Of a DNA stretch of 64,000 bases, positions 8,708-16,848 are shown piece by piece (position 1 is the stretch's first letter; each line of letters begins with the position of its first letter). The notes beneath the pieces are model-generated. The model made no database searches. It saw only the letters and a program-made list of their open reading frames with translations, and was not told the origin of the DNA. Both the position numbers and the translations under genes were made by a program. Source of the stretch: UBA2329 sp964577215 (GTDB taxonomy: Bacteria; Bacteroidota; Bacteroidia; Chitinophagales; Saprospiraceae); the NCBI GenBank assembly GCA_964577215.1, contig CAZNYK010000001.1, positions 1 through 64,000 on the forward strand. Reading direction: 5' to 3'.

Positions 8708-10264
8708 ATGAAAAGAAGACAATTTATACAAACGGCAGGAGCTGCGGCAGCGGCGCCCATCTTTCTCAACGGGATGAATCTGTCCATCTTGCCGGCCTTG
8801 TTTTTGCCGGGGGCAGTGGATCCCGAATCAGACCGCGTGCTGGTATTGGTACAACTCAACGGCGGCAATGACGGGCTCAATACGGTGATCCCGCTCGACC
8901 AATACGGAAGACTGTATAATGCCCGGCCTAATATTATCATACCTGAGTCGAATATCATTCCGGTGACGGGTACGGTGGGATTTCATCCGCGGATGACGGG
9001 CATCAAGTCGATCTTCGATCAGGGCAGGATGGGTATTGTACAAAGCGTTGGTTATCCCAATCAAAACCGTTCCCATTTCCGTTCGATGGAAATTTGGTCA
9101 ACCGGGTCCCCTGCGCAGGAATCCTGGAATACGGGTTGGCTGGGCCGTCACCTGGACCAGCAAGCCCCCGGCTTCCCCGGGGGATATCCCAATGCGCAAT
9201 ATCCCGATCCTTTTGCTATTTCCATGGGGAATTATGTTTCCGAGACCTGCCAAGGCATAGGGGCTAATTTTGCAATGGCCATTAACGACCCCTTCAGCCT
9301 GGGGCAATTGGCGGAATGGGGCGGAGACGACCCATTGCTGACCATCTACGATCACGAACTGGCGTTCTTGAGAATGACGATCGGGCAGACCAATGCCTAT
9401 GCTACCGGAGTAGTACAGGCGGCCAACAGCGGAAACAATATGGTGGTTTACCCACAAACAAACTTAGCCCGGCAACTGAAAAATGTGGCGCTGTTGATCT
9501 CCGGAGGACTCCAAACAAAAATTTACACCGTCAGTCTCGGCGGATTCGATACCCACTCCGGCCAGGTGACCGGTGGAAATCCGCTGGACGGGGAGCACGC
9601 CGACCTGCTGGAAACGCTGTCTGATGCATTACTTGCATTTCAACAAGACCTGATACAACTTGGTATAGATAATCGCGTGATCACCATGACATTCTCAGAA
9701 TTTGGCCGCCAGATCAAATCCAATGCCAGTTTCGGCACTGACCACGGCGATGCCGCACCATTATTCTTGTTCGGGTCTTGTGTCAATCCACAGATACTGG
9801 GCCAAAACCCTCAAATCCCGCAGCAGGCAGGGCCTCAAGAAGCATTACCCATGCAGTACGACTTTCGCGACGTGTACGGGTCTGTATTGATGGACTGGTT
9901 CGGCGTATCCGAAAACCACGTAAAGAATCTGTTGTACGATGGGTTTCAATATCTGCCCATTGTTTCACTGTGCAATACCGCGACCGGTATCCATGAGCCG
10001 GAGCCTGACACTCCACTGCGGGCAGTTGCCTTCCCCAATCCATTTGCGGACTGGACCACTATCCGCTTCCACAGCGGCAATGAATGCGTCCGCCTGAGTA
10101 TATATAATGCGCTCGGCAAGGAGGTGCAGGTGATCGCCGACCGGCAGTTTGGCCCGGGAGCGCATGAGCTGCGTTTCGATGGGAGCCGATTGACTGCCGG
10201 CAACTACTACCTCCGAATCGCCTCAGAAGCAAATTTAAATATATTAAAAATTTTAAAAATGTGA
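8708..10264 (+). CDS. DUF1501 protein with Tat-like signal and T9SS sorting domain
   Basis: A 518-residue DUF1501 protein related to the alkaline-phosphatase/sulfatase fold. The N-terminus MKRRQF followed by an alanine-rich hydrophobic stretch resembles a twin-arginine signal. The conserved core includes VLVQLNGGNDGLNTVIP, the segment VSLGGFDTHSGQ and FSEFGRQIKSN with a following GTDHG. The last ~80 residues form a type IX secretion type A sorting domain: FPNPFADWTTIRF, then LSIYNALGKEV and AGNYYLRI. The protein is therefore likely exported to the periplasm and then to the cell surface, with the DUF1800 neighbour as partner. Substrate and activity are unknown. Confidence 0.88.
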   Translation: MKRRQFIQTAGAAAAAPIFLNGMNLSILPALFLPGAVDPESDRVLVLVQLNGGNDGLNTVIPLDQYGRLYNARPNIIIPESNIIPVTGTVGFHPRMTGIKSIFDQGRMGIVQSVGYPNQNRSHFRSMEIWSTGSPAQESWNTGWLGRHLDQQAPGFPGGYPNAQYPDPFAISMGNYVSETCQGIGANFAMAINDPFSLGQLAEWGGDDPLLTIYDHELAFLRMTIGQTNAYATGVVQAANSGNNMVVYPQTNLARQLKNVALLISGGLQTKIYTVSLGGFDTHSGQVTGGNPLDGEHADLLETLSDALLAFQQDLIQLGIDNRVITMTFSEFGRQIKSNASFGTDHGDAAPLFLFGSCVNPQILGQNPQIPQQAGPQEALPMQYDFRDVYGSVLMDWFGVSENHVKNLLYDGFQYLPIVSLCNTATGIHEPEPDTPLRAVAFPNPFADWTTIRFHSGNECVRLSIYNALGKEVQVIADRQFGPGAHELRFDGSRLTAGNYYLRIASEANLNILKILKM

Positions 10265-10302
10265 ATTTGATAATTTTTTTTGAAAAAATAAGCCCCATTT
10301 TA

Positions 10303-10334
10303 TTTGATCGTATTGCATTTTTCCTGTATATTTG
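10303..10334 (+). promoter_or_regulatory. Bacteroidota-type promoter driving the exopolysaccharide locus
   Basis: TTTG at 10303-10306 and TATATTTG at 10327-10334 are separated by 20 nt, an excellent match to the Bacteroidota consensus TTTG-N19-21-TAnnTTTG. Transcription would start near 10341, about 340 nt before the first gene of the locus at 10684. It is the best sigma-A-type promoter seen in the window. Confidence 0.7.
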
Positions 10335-10594
10335 CGCCTTGGAGTGAAAAAGAGGATTAAGCACTACTACATTTCCGAAGCAAGAAATTGTCGCCTGAGT
10401 CTTTAAGACCGGTGGAAAGCTAATGGTCAGTATCTCTTCGTTGTAACTTCCTCGAAATCTCCCCGCTTCTACTCCAGCCAGTTTTCCACTTGATCTTGTA
10501 CGCGTTCTTCGCCACCTGGATGCACCGGGTGGTGCGAGCGTGGATTCACAGGTCATGTGTCACACGAAACGAAGTCAGAAAAAATTTTTCTAAG

Positions 10595-10613
10595 ATAAGC
10601 CCTTGCGGCTTAT
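10595..10613 (+). promoter_or_regulatory. Stem-loop in the operon leader
   Basis: ATAAGCC and GGCTTAT form a perfect 7-bp stem around the loop CTTGC. No T-tract follows, so it is not an ordinary intrinsic terminator. It may be a regulatory or RNA-stability structure. Confidence 0.35.
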
Positions 10614-10650
10614 TGTGGGCGAAGCCTTGTTCGGGTTGGAATATTTTTAC

Positions 10651-10672
10651 AGCAAACACTCAGCAAACACTC
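10651..10672 (+). repeat. 11-bp tandem direct repeat before the first gene
   Basis: AGCAAACACTC occurs twice in immediate succession (10651-10661 and 10662-10672), ending 11 bases before the ATG at 10684. This is the position of a translation-initiation region, so it could be a binding site or a slippage-prone leader element. Confidence 0.6.
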
Positions 10673-10683
10673 AATAAAACGAC

Positions 10684-11685
10684 ATGAAAAATTTTGTTCT
10701 CATCGGCGCTGCGGGGTATATCGCTCCCCGACACATGCGGGCCATCCGCGACACCGGCCACAACCTGGTGGCCGCATTGGACAAAAACGACTCGGTAGGG
10801 GCCATAGACTCCTATTTCCCCAATGCAGCTTTCTTTACCGAGTTTGAGCGTTTTGAGCGGTATTTGGATAAGATCATGCGGGACGGCACCAAGATCGACT
10901 ACGTAAGTGTTTGTTCGCCCAACTATTTCCACGACGCCCACATCCGCTTCGGCTTGCGCATCGGCGCCGATGTCATCTGCGAAAAACCTTTGGTGCTGAA
11001 TCCCTGGAACCTGGAGTCCTTGGTCACCATCGAGCAGGAAACCGGAAAAAAGGTGTACTCTATTTTGCAGTTGCGCCTGTTGGAAAGCCTGTTGGAACTC
11101 AAACGCAAGGTAAGCCAAAATCCCGGTAAGGTACATGATGTAGATCTGACTTATATAACCTCCCGCGGCAAGTGGTACTATACCAGTTGGAAAGGAAGCA
11201 TGGAAAAGTCAGGGGGTATTGCTACCAACATCGGCATTCATTTTTTCGATATGCTGAACTGGATTTTCGGCCCGGTGCTGCACAGCGAAGTACACCTGCA
11301 TACACACGACAGAGCCGCCGGTTATTTAGAGCTGGCCCATGCAAGAGTTAAATGGTTCCTCAGCATCAATTACGACACCATTCCCGACGTTATTAAAGAC
11401 ACGGGGGCACGCACGTACCGCCACATCACCGTAAACGGCGAGGAAATGGAATTCAGCAACGGGTTCTTGGACCTGCACACACACAGTTACGAGTCTATCC
11501 TGGCCGGGGAAGGTTTCGGCCTTGCAGACTCCTATGACGCCATACAGATCGCGTACAAGATCCGCAAGGCGAAGCCGGTAGGAGTAGGGAGCAATTCCCA
11601 TCAACTGGCGCTCTTGCCCTTGGCTCCGCATCCGTTCCAGATGGAAGAAATGGCGGAAGAGATGACGTTGTTTAATTATGAATAA
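10684..11685 (+). CDS. UDP-GlcNAc-uronate 3-dehydrogenase-like (WlbA/WbpB family)
   Basis: Gfo/Idh/MocA-family oxidoreductase of 333 residues. It closely resembles WlbA/WbpB, which oxidises C3 of UDP-N-acetylglucosaminuronic acid with NAD+ on the way to 2,3-diacetamido uronic acids. Visible features are the N-terminal Rossmann segment MKNFVLIGAAGYIAPRHMRA, the catalytic lysine motif CEKPLVLNPW, and the active-site segment SGGIATNIGIHFFDML followed by the substrate-binding FLSINYD. Homologues of later steps occur elsewhere in the locus: an aminotransferase at 19882, a GNAT at 21077 and a WbpI-like epimerase at 56275. A hexapeptide-repeat acetyltransferase of the WbpD type was not seen. It is the first gene of the locus. 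Confidence 0.85.
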   Translation: MKNFVLIGAAGYIAPRHMRAIRDTGHNLVAALDKNDSVGAIDSYFPNAAFFTEFERFERYLDKIMRDGTKIDYVSVCSPNYFHDAHIRFGLRIGADVICEKPLVLNPWNLESLVTIEQETGKKVYSILQLRLLESLLELKRKVSQNPGKVHDVDLTYITSRGKWYYTSWKGSMEKSGGIATNIGIHFFDMLNWIFGPVLHSEVHLHTHDRAAGYLELAHARVKWFLSINYDTIPDVIKDTGARTYRHITVNGEEMEFSNGFLDLHTHSYESILAGEGFGLADSYDAIQIAYKIRKAKPVGVGSNSHQLALLPLAPHPFQMEEMAEEMTLFNYE

Positions 11686-11686
11686 A

Positions 11687-11723
11687 GGCAGGCGGCCCTG
11701 CCGTTCTGTGCGATAATTTTTTT
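11687..11723 (+). terminator. Possible attenuator between the wlbA-like and wza-like genes
   Basis: GGCAGG (11687-11692) and CCTGCC (11697-11702) form a perfect 6-bp GC-rich stem with a CGGC loop. A run of seven T follows at 11717-11723, 14 nt after the stem. That spacing is too long for an ideal intrinsic terminator, so partial attenuation is the most that can be suggested. Confidence 0.3.
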
Positions 11724-11729
11724 GGTACT

Positions 11730-12524
11730 ATGAGATACAAATCAGCCGGAGTGGTTTCGTTGGCCTTGGGTTCTCTTTTGGCGTTGAGCAGTTGCGGAAG
11801 CGTCAAATACGCTGAAATGGTGATGTTCGACCAGGTGGCGCCGGGGCAAATGGCTTTGAACAACGTGCCGATCCTGTATATCCAGCCGGACGACATCCTC
11901 CATATCCAGGTAGCCAGCCGGAACCCGGAAACAGTCGCAGCTTTTCAAAGGCCGCGGGAGAACACCGCGGGTTCAAGCAGCGCTGCTTTGGGCACTCCCG
12001 AAGGCTACAGGGTTGACGAACAAGGCTACATTTATCTGCCCTTTTTAGGCAGGGTGGAGGCAGCAGGCAAATCAATACAGGATTTAAGAGCTGAAATCGC
12101 TTTAAAAATCGTGGATTACATTCCTGATGCCTCTGTGCAAGTGCGTTTTGTGAATTTTCGCGTTACCTTAATGGGAGAAGTAAGAGCGCCCAACACGTAC
12201 ATCATACCCAATGAACGCCTCACCATTCTTGAGGCCATCGGCATGGCCGGCGATTTTACCGACTATGCCCGCCGAAATACAATATTAGTCATTCGCGAAC
12301 GCAATGAAGTCCGCGAGTTCGCACGCGTTAACACACAGGATCCGGAGCTGTTCAAATCCCCCTATTTCTACCTCAGCCCGAACGACATCATTTACGTAGA
12401 GCCTTTAAAGGCGAAGCAGTACGCTACGAGAGGCGACTTTCTCGACCGATACGGCGTCGTTTTAGTACCCGTCATCAGTTCGCTTTCTTTCTGGATACTA
12501 GGAGAGTTGACCAGGAGAAATTAG
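11730..12524 (+). CDS. Polysaccharide export outer-membrane lipoprotein, Wza-like
   Basis: Outer-membrane export lipoprotein of the Wza/OPX family (264 residues), expected to form the channel through which the polymer leaves the cell. The N-terminus has a lipoprotein signal with lipobox LSSC (Cys22). A Poly_export domain follows (the region ILHIQVASRNPETV through YIYLPFLGRVEAAGKS). It is followed by an SLBB domain (VTLMGEVRAPNTYIIP and LTILEAIGMAGD). A hydrophobic segment near the C-terminus (VVLVPVISSLSFWILGEL) may be a membrane helix, as in Bacteroidota homologues. It lies 151 bp upstream of the wzc-like gene. Confidence 0.9.
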   Translation: MRYKSAGVVSLALGSLLALSSCGSVKYAEMVMFDQVAPGQMALNNVPILYIQPDDILHIQVASRNPETVAAFQRPRENTAGSSSAALGTPEGYRVDEQGYIYLPFLGRVEAAGKSIQDLRAEIALKIVDYIPDASVQVRFVNFRVTLMGEVRAPNTYIIPNERLTILEAIGMAGDFTDYARRNTILVIRERNEVREFARVNTQDPELFKSPYFYLSPNDIIYVEPLKAKQYATRGDFLDRYGVVLVPVISSLSFWILGELTRRN

Positions 12525-12615
12525 CCGGTAGTCCCTTTCTGAAATTGTCTCGACAGCGCGGATGACAGCGCAAATATTCAGGGAATCCCCCAGCCCTGTG
12601 CAACTTCCGGATTTT

Positions 12616-12631
12616 TGGCATGGATTTTGCA
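12616..12631 (+). promoter_or_regulatory. Near-perfect sigma-54 promoter upstream of the Wzc-like gene
   Basis: The 16 bases TGGCATGGATTTTGCA match the -24/-12 consensus TGGCAYR-N4-TTGCW, with GG at 12617-12618 and GC at 12629-12630 at the required 12-nt spacing. It lies in the 151-bp gap between the wza-like and wzc-like genes. Transcription would start near 12642, about 34 nt before the ATG. Sigma-54 promoters need an activator ATPase; none is encoded in the window. Confidence 0.65.
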
Positions 12632-12675
12632 TGAATTAAAAACAACCAAGTGAATTTTCCCAAAAAAAAAATACT

Positions 12676-15213
12676 ATGGAACAAGACACTAAAAGTTATG
12701 TGATGCTGGCAGTAAAAGCACTGAAATATTGGTATATCTATGCAGTGGTGCTGGTTTCCTTTTGCGCATTCGCTTATACTTACCTCAAGTACAAGCAGCC
12801 GGAATACACTTCTTCGATCAAAATACTGATCGAAGACGAAAAGGAGTCCAAGCGCCTTAGCGAGGAGGTGATATTTTCCGATCTGGGTTTCGGCAAGGTA
12901 TCCAATAACCTGCTCAATGAAATGACGATTTTAGTGTCTTCGCCGCTTTTGACCCAGGTAGTAGAGCAATTGGACTTGCAGTACCGCTATTTTCAAATAG
13001 ACGGCTGGATGAAACGGGAACTCTACCAAACCTCGCCGGTGGAAGTGCTGTCCTGGGAACCTGGAAAAAGGGGGCATGCCGGTTTTTACGGCGTACTGAC
13101 GGCCGACCCATACGGAGGCTATAAGATTGAGATCAAAGATAATTCCTTGGGGAAAAACAACGTTTTTTCAGGAGAATTCGGGAAAAGCCTCAAACTACCC
13201 ATGGGCAGGGTGACCCTGTCCAACACGGAATCTGCCAAAGAATTCGGTGAAATCGGCGTATTGGTAACTTCCCCAACGGCCATGGCTTGGGAATTGATGT
13301 CGAAAATGGATATTTCCCTGACCCAGGAAAAAGCCAGCATTATCCAAATATCCATGACGGACGTGGCGCCCAAACGCATACAGGACGTACTGACGGCGCT
13401 GATGGAGTTGTACAACCAAAATTCGGTGGACAAGAAAAACCAGGTTTTCAAAAACACCATAGACCTGATCAATACCCGCATTGAAATGATCGTGGGCGAA
13501 TTGTCGGCAGCGGAGCAAGATGTGGAAAACTACAAGCAGCGGTTCAGCATGACGGAACTCAGCTCTGAGGGCACCCTGCTCATGAATGAAGTGAGCAACT
13601 ACAGCAAGCAGATAGCCGGCACGGAAATGCAAATGGAAATCTTGAATTCCATTGAATCCTTTTTGGAGAAGAACCGGAGCTCCTTCGAATTCGTACCTAC
13701 CAATGCCACGGTTACTGACCTCACCCTGACCAATCAGATACAAAGCTTCAACCAACTGCTCGCCGAAAGGGAACGCAAGCGCAGCGACCTGGGGCCTGCA
13801 CACCCTGACCTCGCCGTGCTGGAAAAACAGATACGCAACCTGCGCGAAACCATCATTAGCAGCATTAGCTCTATCAAAAAAGACCTTTCCATAACCCTTG
13901 ATTCCAATCAGGGCGTAAAAAGCAACTTACAGGCGCGCCTTCAAACCCTGCCGCGCCGCGAGCGGGAATTGATCGAGATCGAACGGCGCAAGAGCATAAA
14001 GGAAAATCTGTACCTCTATTTGCTTCAAAAGAGGGAGGAATCGGCTATTTCATTGGCAGTCACCACTACCAAATCGCAAATTGTCGAACCCGCAACCCTG
14101 GCAAATTCTCCTTCAAAGCCCAATCCTGCACAAATATGGATGATCGCTGTATTTTTAGGGGTCGCCATTCCTTCCGGTATTATTTTCCTGATCTACAGTC
14201 TTAATAACCGGATACAAATGGAGGATGATGTTGAACGAGTGACTTCCGTGACCATTGCGGGCGCAATTGCCCAAAGCACCCTGAAGGACACCCGCGTGGT
14301 AGTGAGGGAAAAGAGCCGCTCCATCGCTACCGAAACCTTTAGAATGCTGCGCGCCAACCTGTCTTATATAGCCTCCGGGCAAGACATGAAAACCATATTG
14401 GTCACCTCCGGCATTTCCGGGGAAGGAAAGTCGTTTATCTCATTGAACCTGGGCCTGATAGAAGCGCTGGCCGACAAGAAGGTGGTCATCCTGGAACTCG
14501 ACCTGCGCAAACCCAAACAGGAAAAATATATCGGAACGCATAAATCTAACGAACTGGGCGTGGTCAACTTCCTCGTTGACCCCGATATCTGGGTAGAAGA
14601 TATCATCACCCCGAGCGGAGTGCATCCCAACCTGGACCTTATCCATTGCGGGCCTAAACCGCCCAACCCCGGTGAATTGATCCTATCGGCCCGCTTGCGC
14701 GAGTTGGTGCGAATATTGAGAACCCGTTACGATTACATTATCCTGGACGCGCCTCCGGTGGGATTGGTGGCTGATGCGCTGCAAATAAAGGACTTGGCTG
14801 ATGTAACGCTCTTTGTATTGCGCGTAGGTTACAGCCGCAAAGCTGAACTTGAACTCATTCGCGACATTGCGGAAAAAAGCAAACTGCCGCGTCCTTTCAT
14901 ATTGATGAACGGAGTAAAAGTGGGTAGAAAAACAGGCTATGCTTACGGCCGGGGCTACGGTTACGGTTACGGCTACGGTTATACCCGCAGCAAAGCATAC
15001 TATACCGAAGACGAGGAAACTCCTTCGCGCTGGAACTGGCTGAATATCTGGAGTAAAAAACCAAAACCGGCAGAGGTTCCTATCCCCATGCGGAATCTTG
15101 GCAACGGAAACGGCACTGGGAACGGCAACGGCTCAAAAGGCCGGCAAACGGGAAAACCCTTTCCTGCCAAAAGTAAACCCGCTCCGAGGAAGTTCAGCGA
15201 ACCCAAAGTATGA
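12676..15213 (+). CDS. Wzc-like polysaccharide co-polymerase with BY-kinase domain
   Basis: Inner-membrane tyrosine autokinase that controls polymer length and export (845 residues). The N-terminal Wzz domain begins with a membrane helix near residues 16-38, a long periplasmic coiled-coil region follows, and a second helix (MIAVFLGVAIPSGIIFLIYSL) lies near residue 500. The cytoplasmic BY-kinase has Walker A SGEGKS (Lys585), Walker A' ILELDLRKPK and Walker B YIILDAPPVG. The tail has the expected tyrosine cluster (Tyr755, 757, 761, 763, 765, 767, 769, 775 and 776), partly as GY repeats. It ends in a Gly-Asn-rich and basic extension. A sigma-54-like promoter lies just upstream. Confidence 0.93.
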   Translation: MEQDTKSYVMLAVKALKYWYIYAVVLVSFCAFAYTYLKYKQPEYTSSIKILIEDEKESKRLSEEVIFSDLGFGKVSNNLLNEMTILVSSPLLTQVVEQLDLQYRYFQIDGWMKRELYQTSPVEVLSWEPGKRGHAGFYGVLTADPYGGYKIEIKDNSLGKNNVFSGEFGKSLKLPMGRVTLSNTESAKEFGEIGVLVTSPTAMAWELMSKMDISLTQEKASIIQISMTDVAPKRIQDVLTALMELYNQNSVDKKNQVFKNTIDLINTRIEMIVGELSAAEQDVENYKQRFSMTELSSEGTLLMNEVSNYSKQIAGTEMQMEILNSIESFLEKNRSSFEFVPTNATVTDLTLTNQIQSFNQLLAERERKRSDLGPAHPDLAVLEKQIRNLRETIISSISSIKKDLSITLDSNQGVKSNLQARLQTLPRRERELIEIERRKSIKENLYLYLLQKREESAISLAVTTTKSQIVEPATLANSPSKPNPAQIWMIAVFLGVAIPSGIIFLIYSLNNRIQMEDDVERVTSVTIAGAIAQSTLKDTRVVVREKSRSIATETFRMLRANLSYIASGQDMKTILVTSGISGEGKSFISLNLGLIEALADKKVVILELDLRKPKQEKYIGTHKSNELGVVNFLVDPDIWVEDIITPSGVHPNLDLIHCGPKPPNPGELILSARLRELVRILRTRYDYIILDAPPVGLVADALQIKDLADVTLFVLRVGYSRKAELELIRDIAEKSKLPRPFILMNGVKVGRKTGYAYGRGYGYGYGYGYTRSKAYYTEDEETPSRWNWLNIWSKKPKPAEVPIPMRNLGNGNGTGNGNGSKGRQTGKPFPAKSKPAPRKFSEPKV

Positions 15214-15267
15214 TCAGCCCGGGGCAGGCATCCGTACCTGAAGCAGCAAAGCCGGGAAAATGATTTT

Positions 15268-16848
15268 ATGTCACTGAAAAAGCGGGCGGTAAAAGGAATA
15301 TCCTGGGCTTTTGCAGACCAATTTGCCAATAACGTCATACAATTTGTAATAGGCATTGTATTGGCCCGGTTGTTGTCGCCCCAGGAATATGGCCTGGTGG
15401 GTATGCTTGCAATTTTTATGGCTGTGGCCGATACCTTTGTAGTAGCAGGTTACGGGGAAGCGCTCATCCGCAAAAAAGCCCCCACAGCGGAAGATTACAA
15501 CACCACTTTTGTAGTCAATGTGCTGACGGGTTTCCTGTTTTACCTGCTATTTCTCATCCTGGCAGGGCCTATCAGCCGTTTTTTTAGGGAACCGGAGTTA
15601 GCCGGCATTATCAAAGTACTGGGGCTTTCCATCATAATTTCGGCATTTGCCTTGGTGGCGCGCGTACCCCTGATAAAAGAACTCAACTTTAAAAGCCTTG
15701 CCAAGATCTCTGTCGCCTCCACCTTGCTGTCGGGTATTGTGGCCATTGTATTGGCGGTGAAGGGGTATGGCGTATGGAGCCTCGTGTGGCGCAGCGTGGC
15801 GGCAAGCCTTGTGGGAACGGGTATGGTTTATCTCATCGCGCGTCCCCGGTTGCGGTTGCAATTCAACCGGAGCGCCTTCGGGGAGTTGTTTGGGTTCGGT
15901 TCCAAACTACTCTTTTCCAGGCTCTTCAATGAAATATATTCCAACATGCTCTTCGTGCTGATCGGAAAATTCTTCAGCACGCGCGAACTGGGGCTTTACA
16001 CCCGGGCCAACGGTTATAAAGACCTCCCCTCGCGGATGCTGAACAACGTGATCCAATCGGTGAGTTTTCCCGCCCTGGCCGAACTCAAAGATGATGACGA
16101 GCGGCTCAGGGCTGCATTTCGCAGGGTGATGCAAGCCACCATGTATCTTACCTTTACCCTCATGTTTTGCCTGGCCGGCTGTTCAGAAAGTTTCATCATC
16201 GGTTTGATAGGAGAACAATGGAGAGAGGCAATCCCCTACCTCCAACTCCTCTGTTTCGTAGGGGTTTTTTATCCCCTCCATTATCTCAATCTCAGCATCC
16301 TGGTGGTCAAGGGATTTTCGGGTTTGCATCTGAAGATAGAAATCGTCACCAAATTGCTGGTTCTGCCGGCCATCGCTCTGGGTTTGCTCTGGGGGATAAA
16401 ATGGATGATCGCGGGGCTTATCGTTGTATCGGTAGCCGACTACGCCATCACCGCCACCTTGTCGGGGCGCCCCATCCAATACGGGTTGGGCAGGCAGCTT
16501 GCAGACCTGTGGCCGTCCCTCCTTTTCGGCTTGGTCGCGGGCGCCTTTTTGTATTTTATCGGGACGGTGGTTCCGGTTCCGCCATTGCCGATGCTGCTGA
16601 TCCAGGGCGCCCTGGGACTTGCCTTTGTAATTTTGGTATCCGATATATTGCGCCTGAGGCCCTATTTGGAAATGAAGCAGATAATTATGGAAAAGCTAAG
16701 GCCTGCNNNNNNNNNNNNNNNNNNNNNNNNNNNNNNNNNNNNNNNNNNNNNNNNNNNNNNNNNNNNNNNNNNNNNNNNNNNNNNNNNNNNNNNNNNNNNN
16801 NNNNNNAGAGCCGACAAAGTCGAGCCGGCCAAAATCGAGTCCCCATGA
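15268..16848 (+). CDS. Wzx-like lipopolysaccharide flippase, interrupted by a gap
   Basis: Polytopic inner-membrane protein of the MATE/PST (WzxC-like) flippase family, which moves lipid-linked repeat units across the membrane. The N-terminus KKRAVKGISWAFADQFANNVIQFVIGIVLARLLSPQEYGLVGM is typical of this family. About twelve hydrophobic segments fill the 480 residues before the assembly gap at 16707. The reading frame stays open across the 100 N and ends ADKVEPAKIES before a TGA that overlaps the ATG of the next gene. The true tail length is unknown because the gap size is unknown. The post-gap tail is a five-residue repeat that a flippase core does not need. Confidence 0.88.
   Translation: MSLKKRAVKGISWAFADQFANNVIQFVIGIVLARLLSPQEYGLVGMLAIFMAVADTFVVAGYGEALIRKKAPTAEDYNTTFVVNVLTGFLFYLLFLILAGPISRFFREPELAGIIKVLGLSIIISAFALVARVPLIKELNFKSLAKISVASTLLSGIVAIVLAVKGYGVWSLVWRSVAASLVGTGMVYLIARPRLRLQFNRSAFGELFGFGSKLLFSRLFNEIYSNMLFVLIGKFFSTRELGLYTRANGYKDLPSRMLNNVIQSVSFPALAELKDDDERLRAAFRRVMQATMYLTFTLMFCLAGCSESFIIGLIGEQWREAIPYLQLLCFVGVFYPLHYLNLSILVVKGFSGLHLKIEIVTKLLVLPAIALGLLWGIKWMIAGLIVVSVADYAITATLSGRPIQYGLGRQLADLWPSLLFGLVAGAFLYFIGTVVPVPPLPMLLIQGALGLAFVILVSDILRLRPYLEMKQIIMEKLRPXXXXXXXXXXXXXXXXXXXXXXXXXXXXXXXXXXRADKVEPAKIESP
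16707..16806. other. Assembly gap (100 N)
   Basis: Exactly 100 N, the conventional placeholder for a gap of unknown size. The right flank is a 15-bp tandem repeat and the left flank (CCTGC) resembles the start of the same unit, so the gap probably hides further copies. Confidence 0.97.
16810..16839 (+). repeat. 15-bp tandem repeat encoding (A/P)-(D/A)-K-(V/I)-E
   Basis: Units at 16810-16824 (ADKVE) and 16825-16839 (PAKIE) are imperfect 15-bp repeats in the frame of the flippase gene. They adjoin the assembly gap, and a longer array inside the gap is likely. Confidence 0.6.

Larger units (their letters stand above)
10335..10683 (+). other. Long 5' leader of the exopolysaccharide operon
   Basis: About 350 bases between the promoter and the first coding sequence contain no credible gene. 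They hold a perfect 7-bp stem with 5-nt loop at 10595-10613 and an 11-bp tandem duplication just before the start codon. Long leaders in capsule operons often carry antitermination or translational control, but no known RfaH/ops or UpxY-type element was recognised here. Confidence 0.45.

Noticed and set aside
10271..10291. T-rich stretch after the DUF1501 gene as terminator
   Set aside because: There is a T-run but no GC-rich stem before it.
14944..14990. GGYTAY-like short tandem repeat
   Set aside because: This is the Gly-Tyr part of the Wzc tyrosine tail, a known feature of these kinases, not an independent DNA element.
16167..16844. Upstream extension of the glycosyltransferase frame
   Set aside because: It overlaps the flippase in another frame and crosses the gap. 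The GT2 domain begins at 16845.
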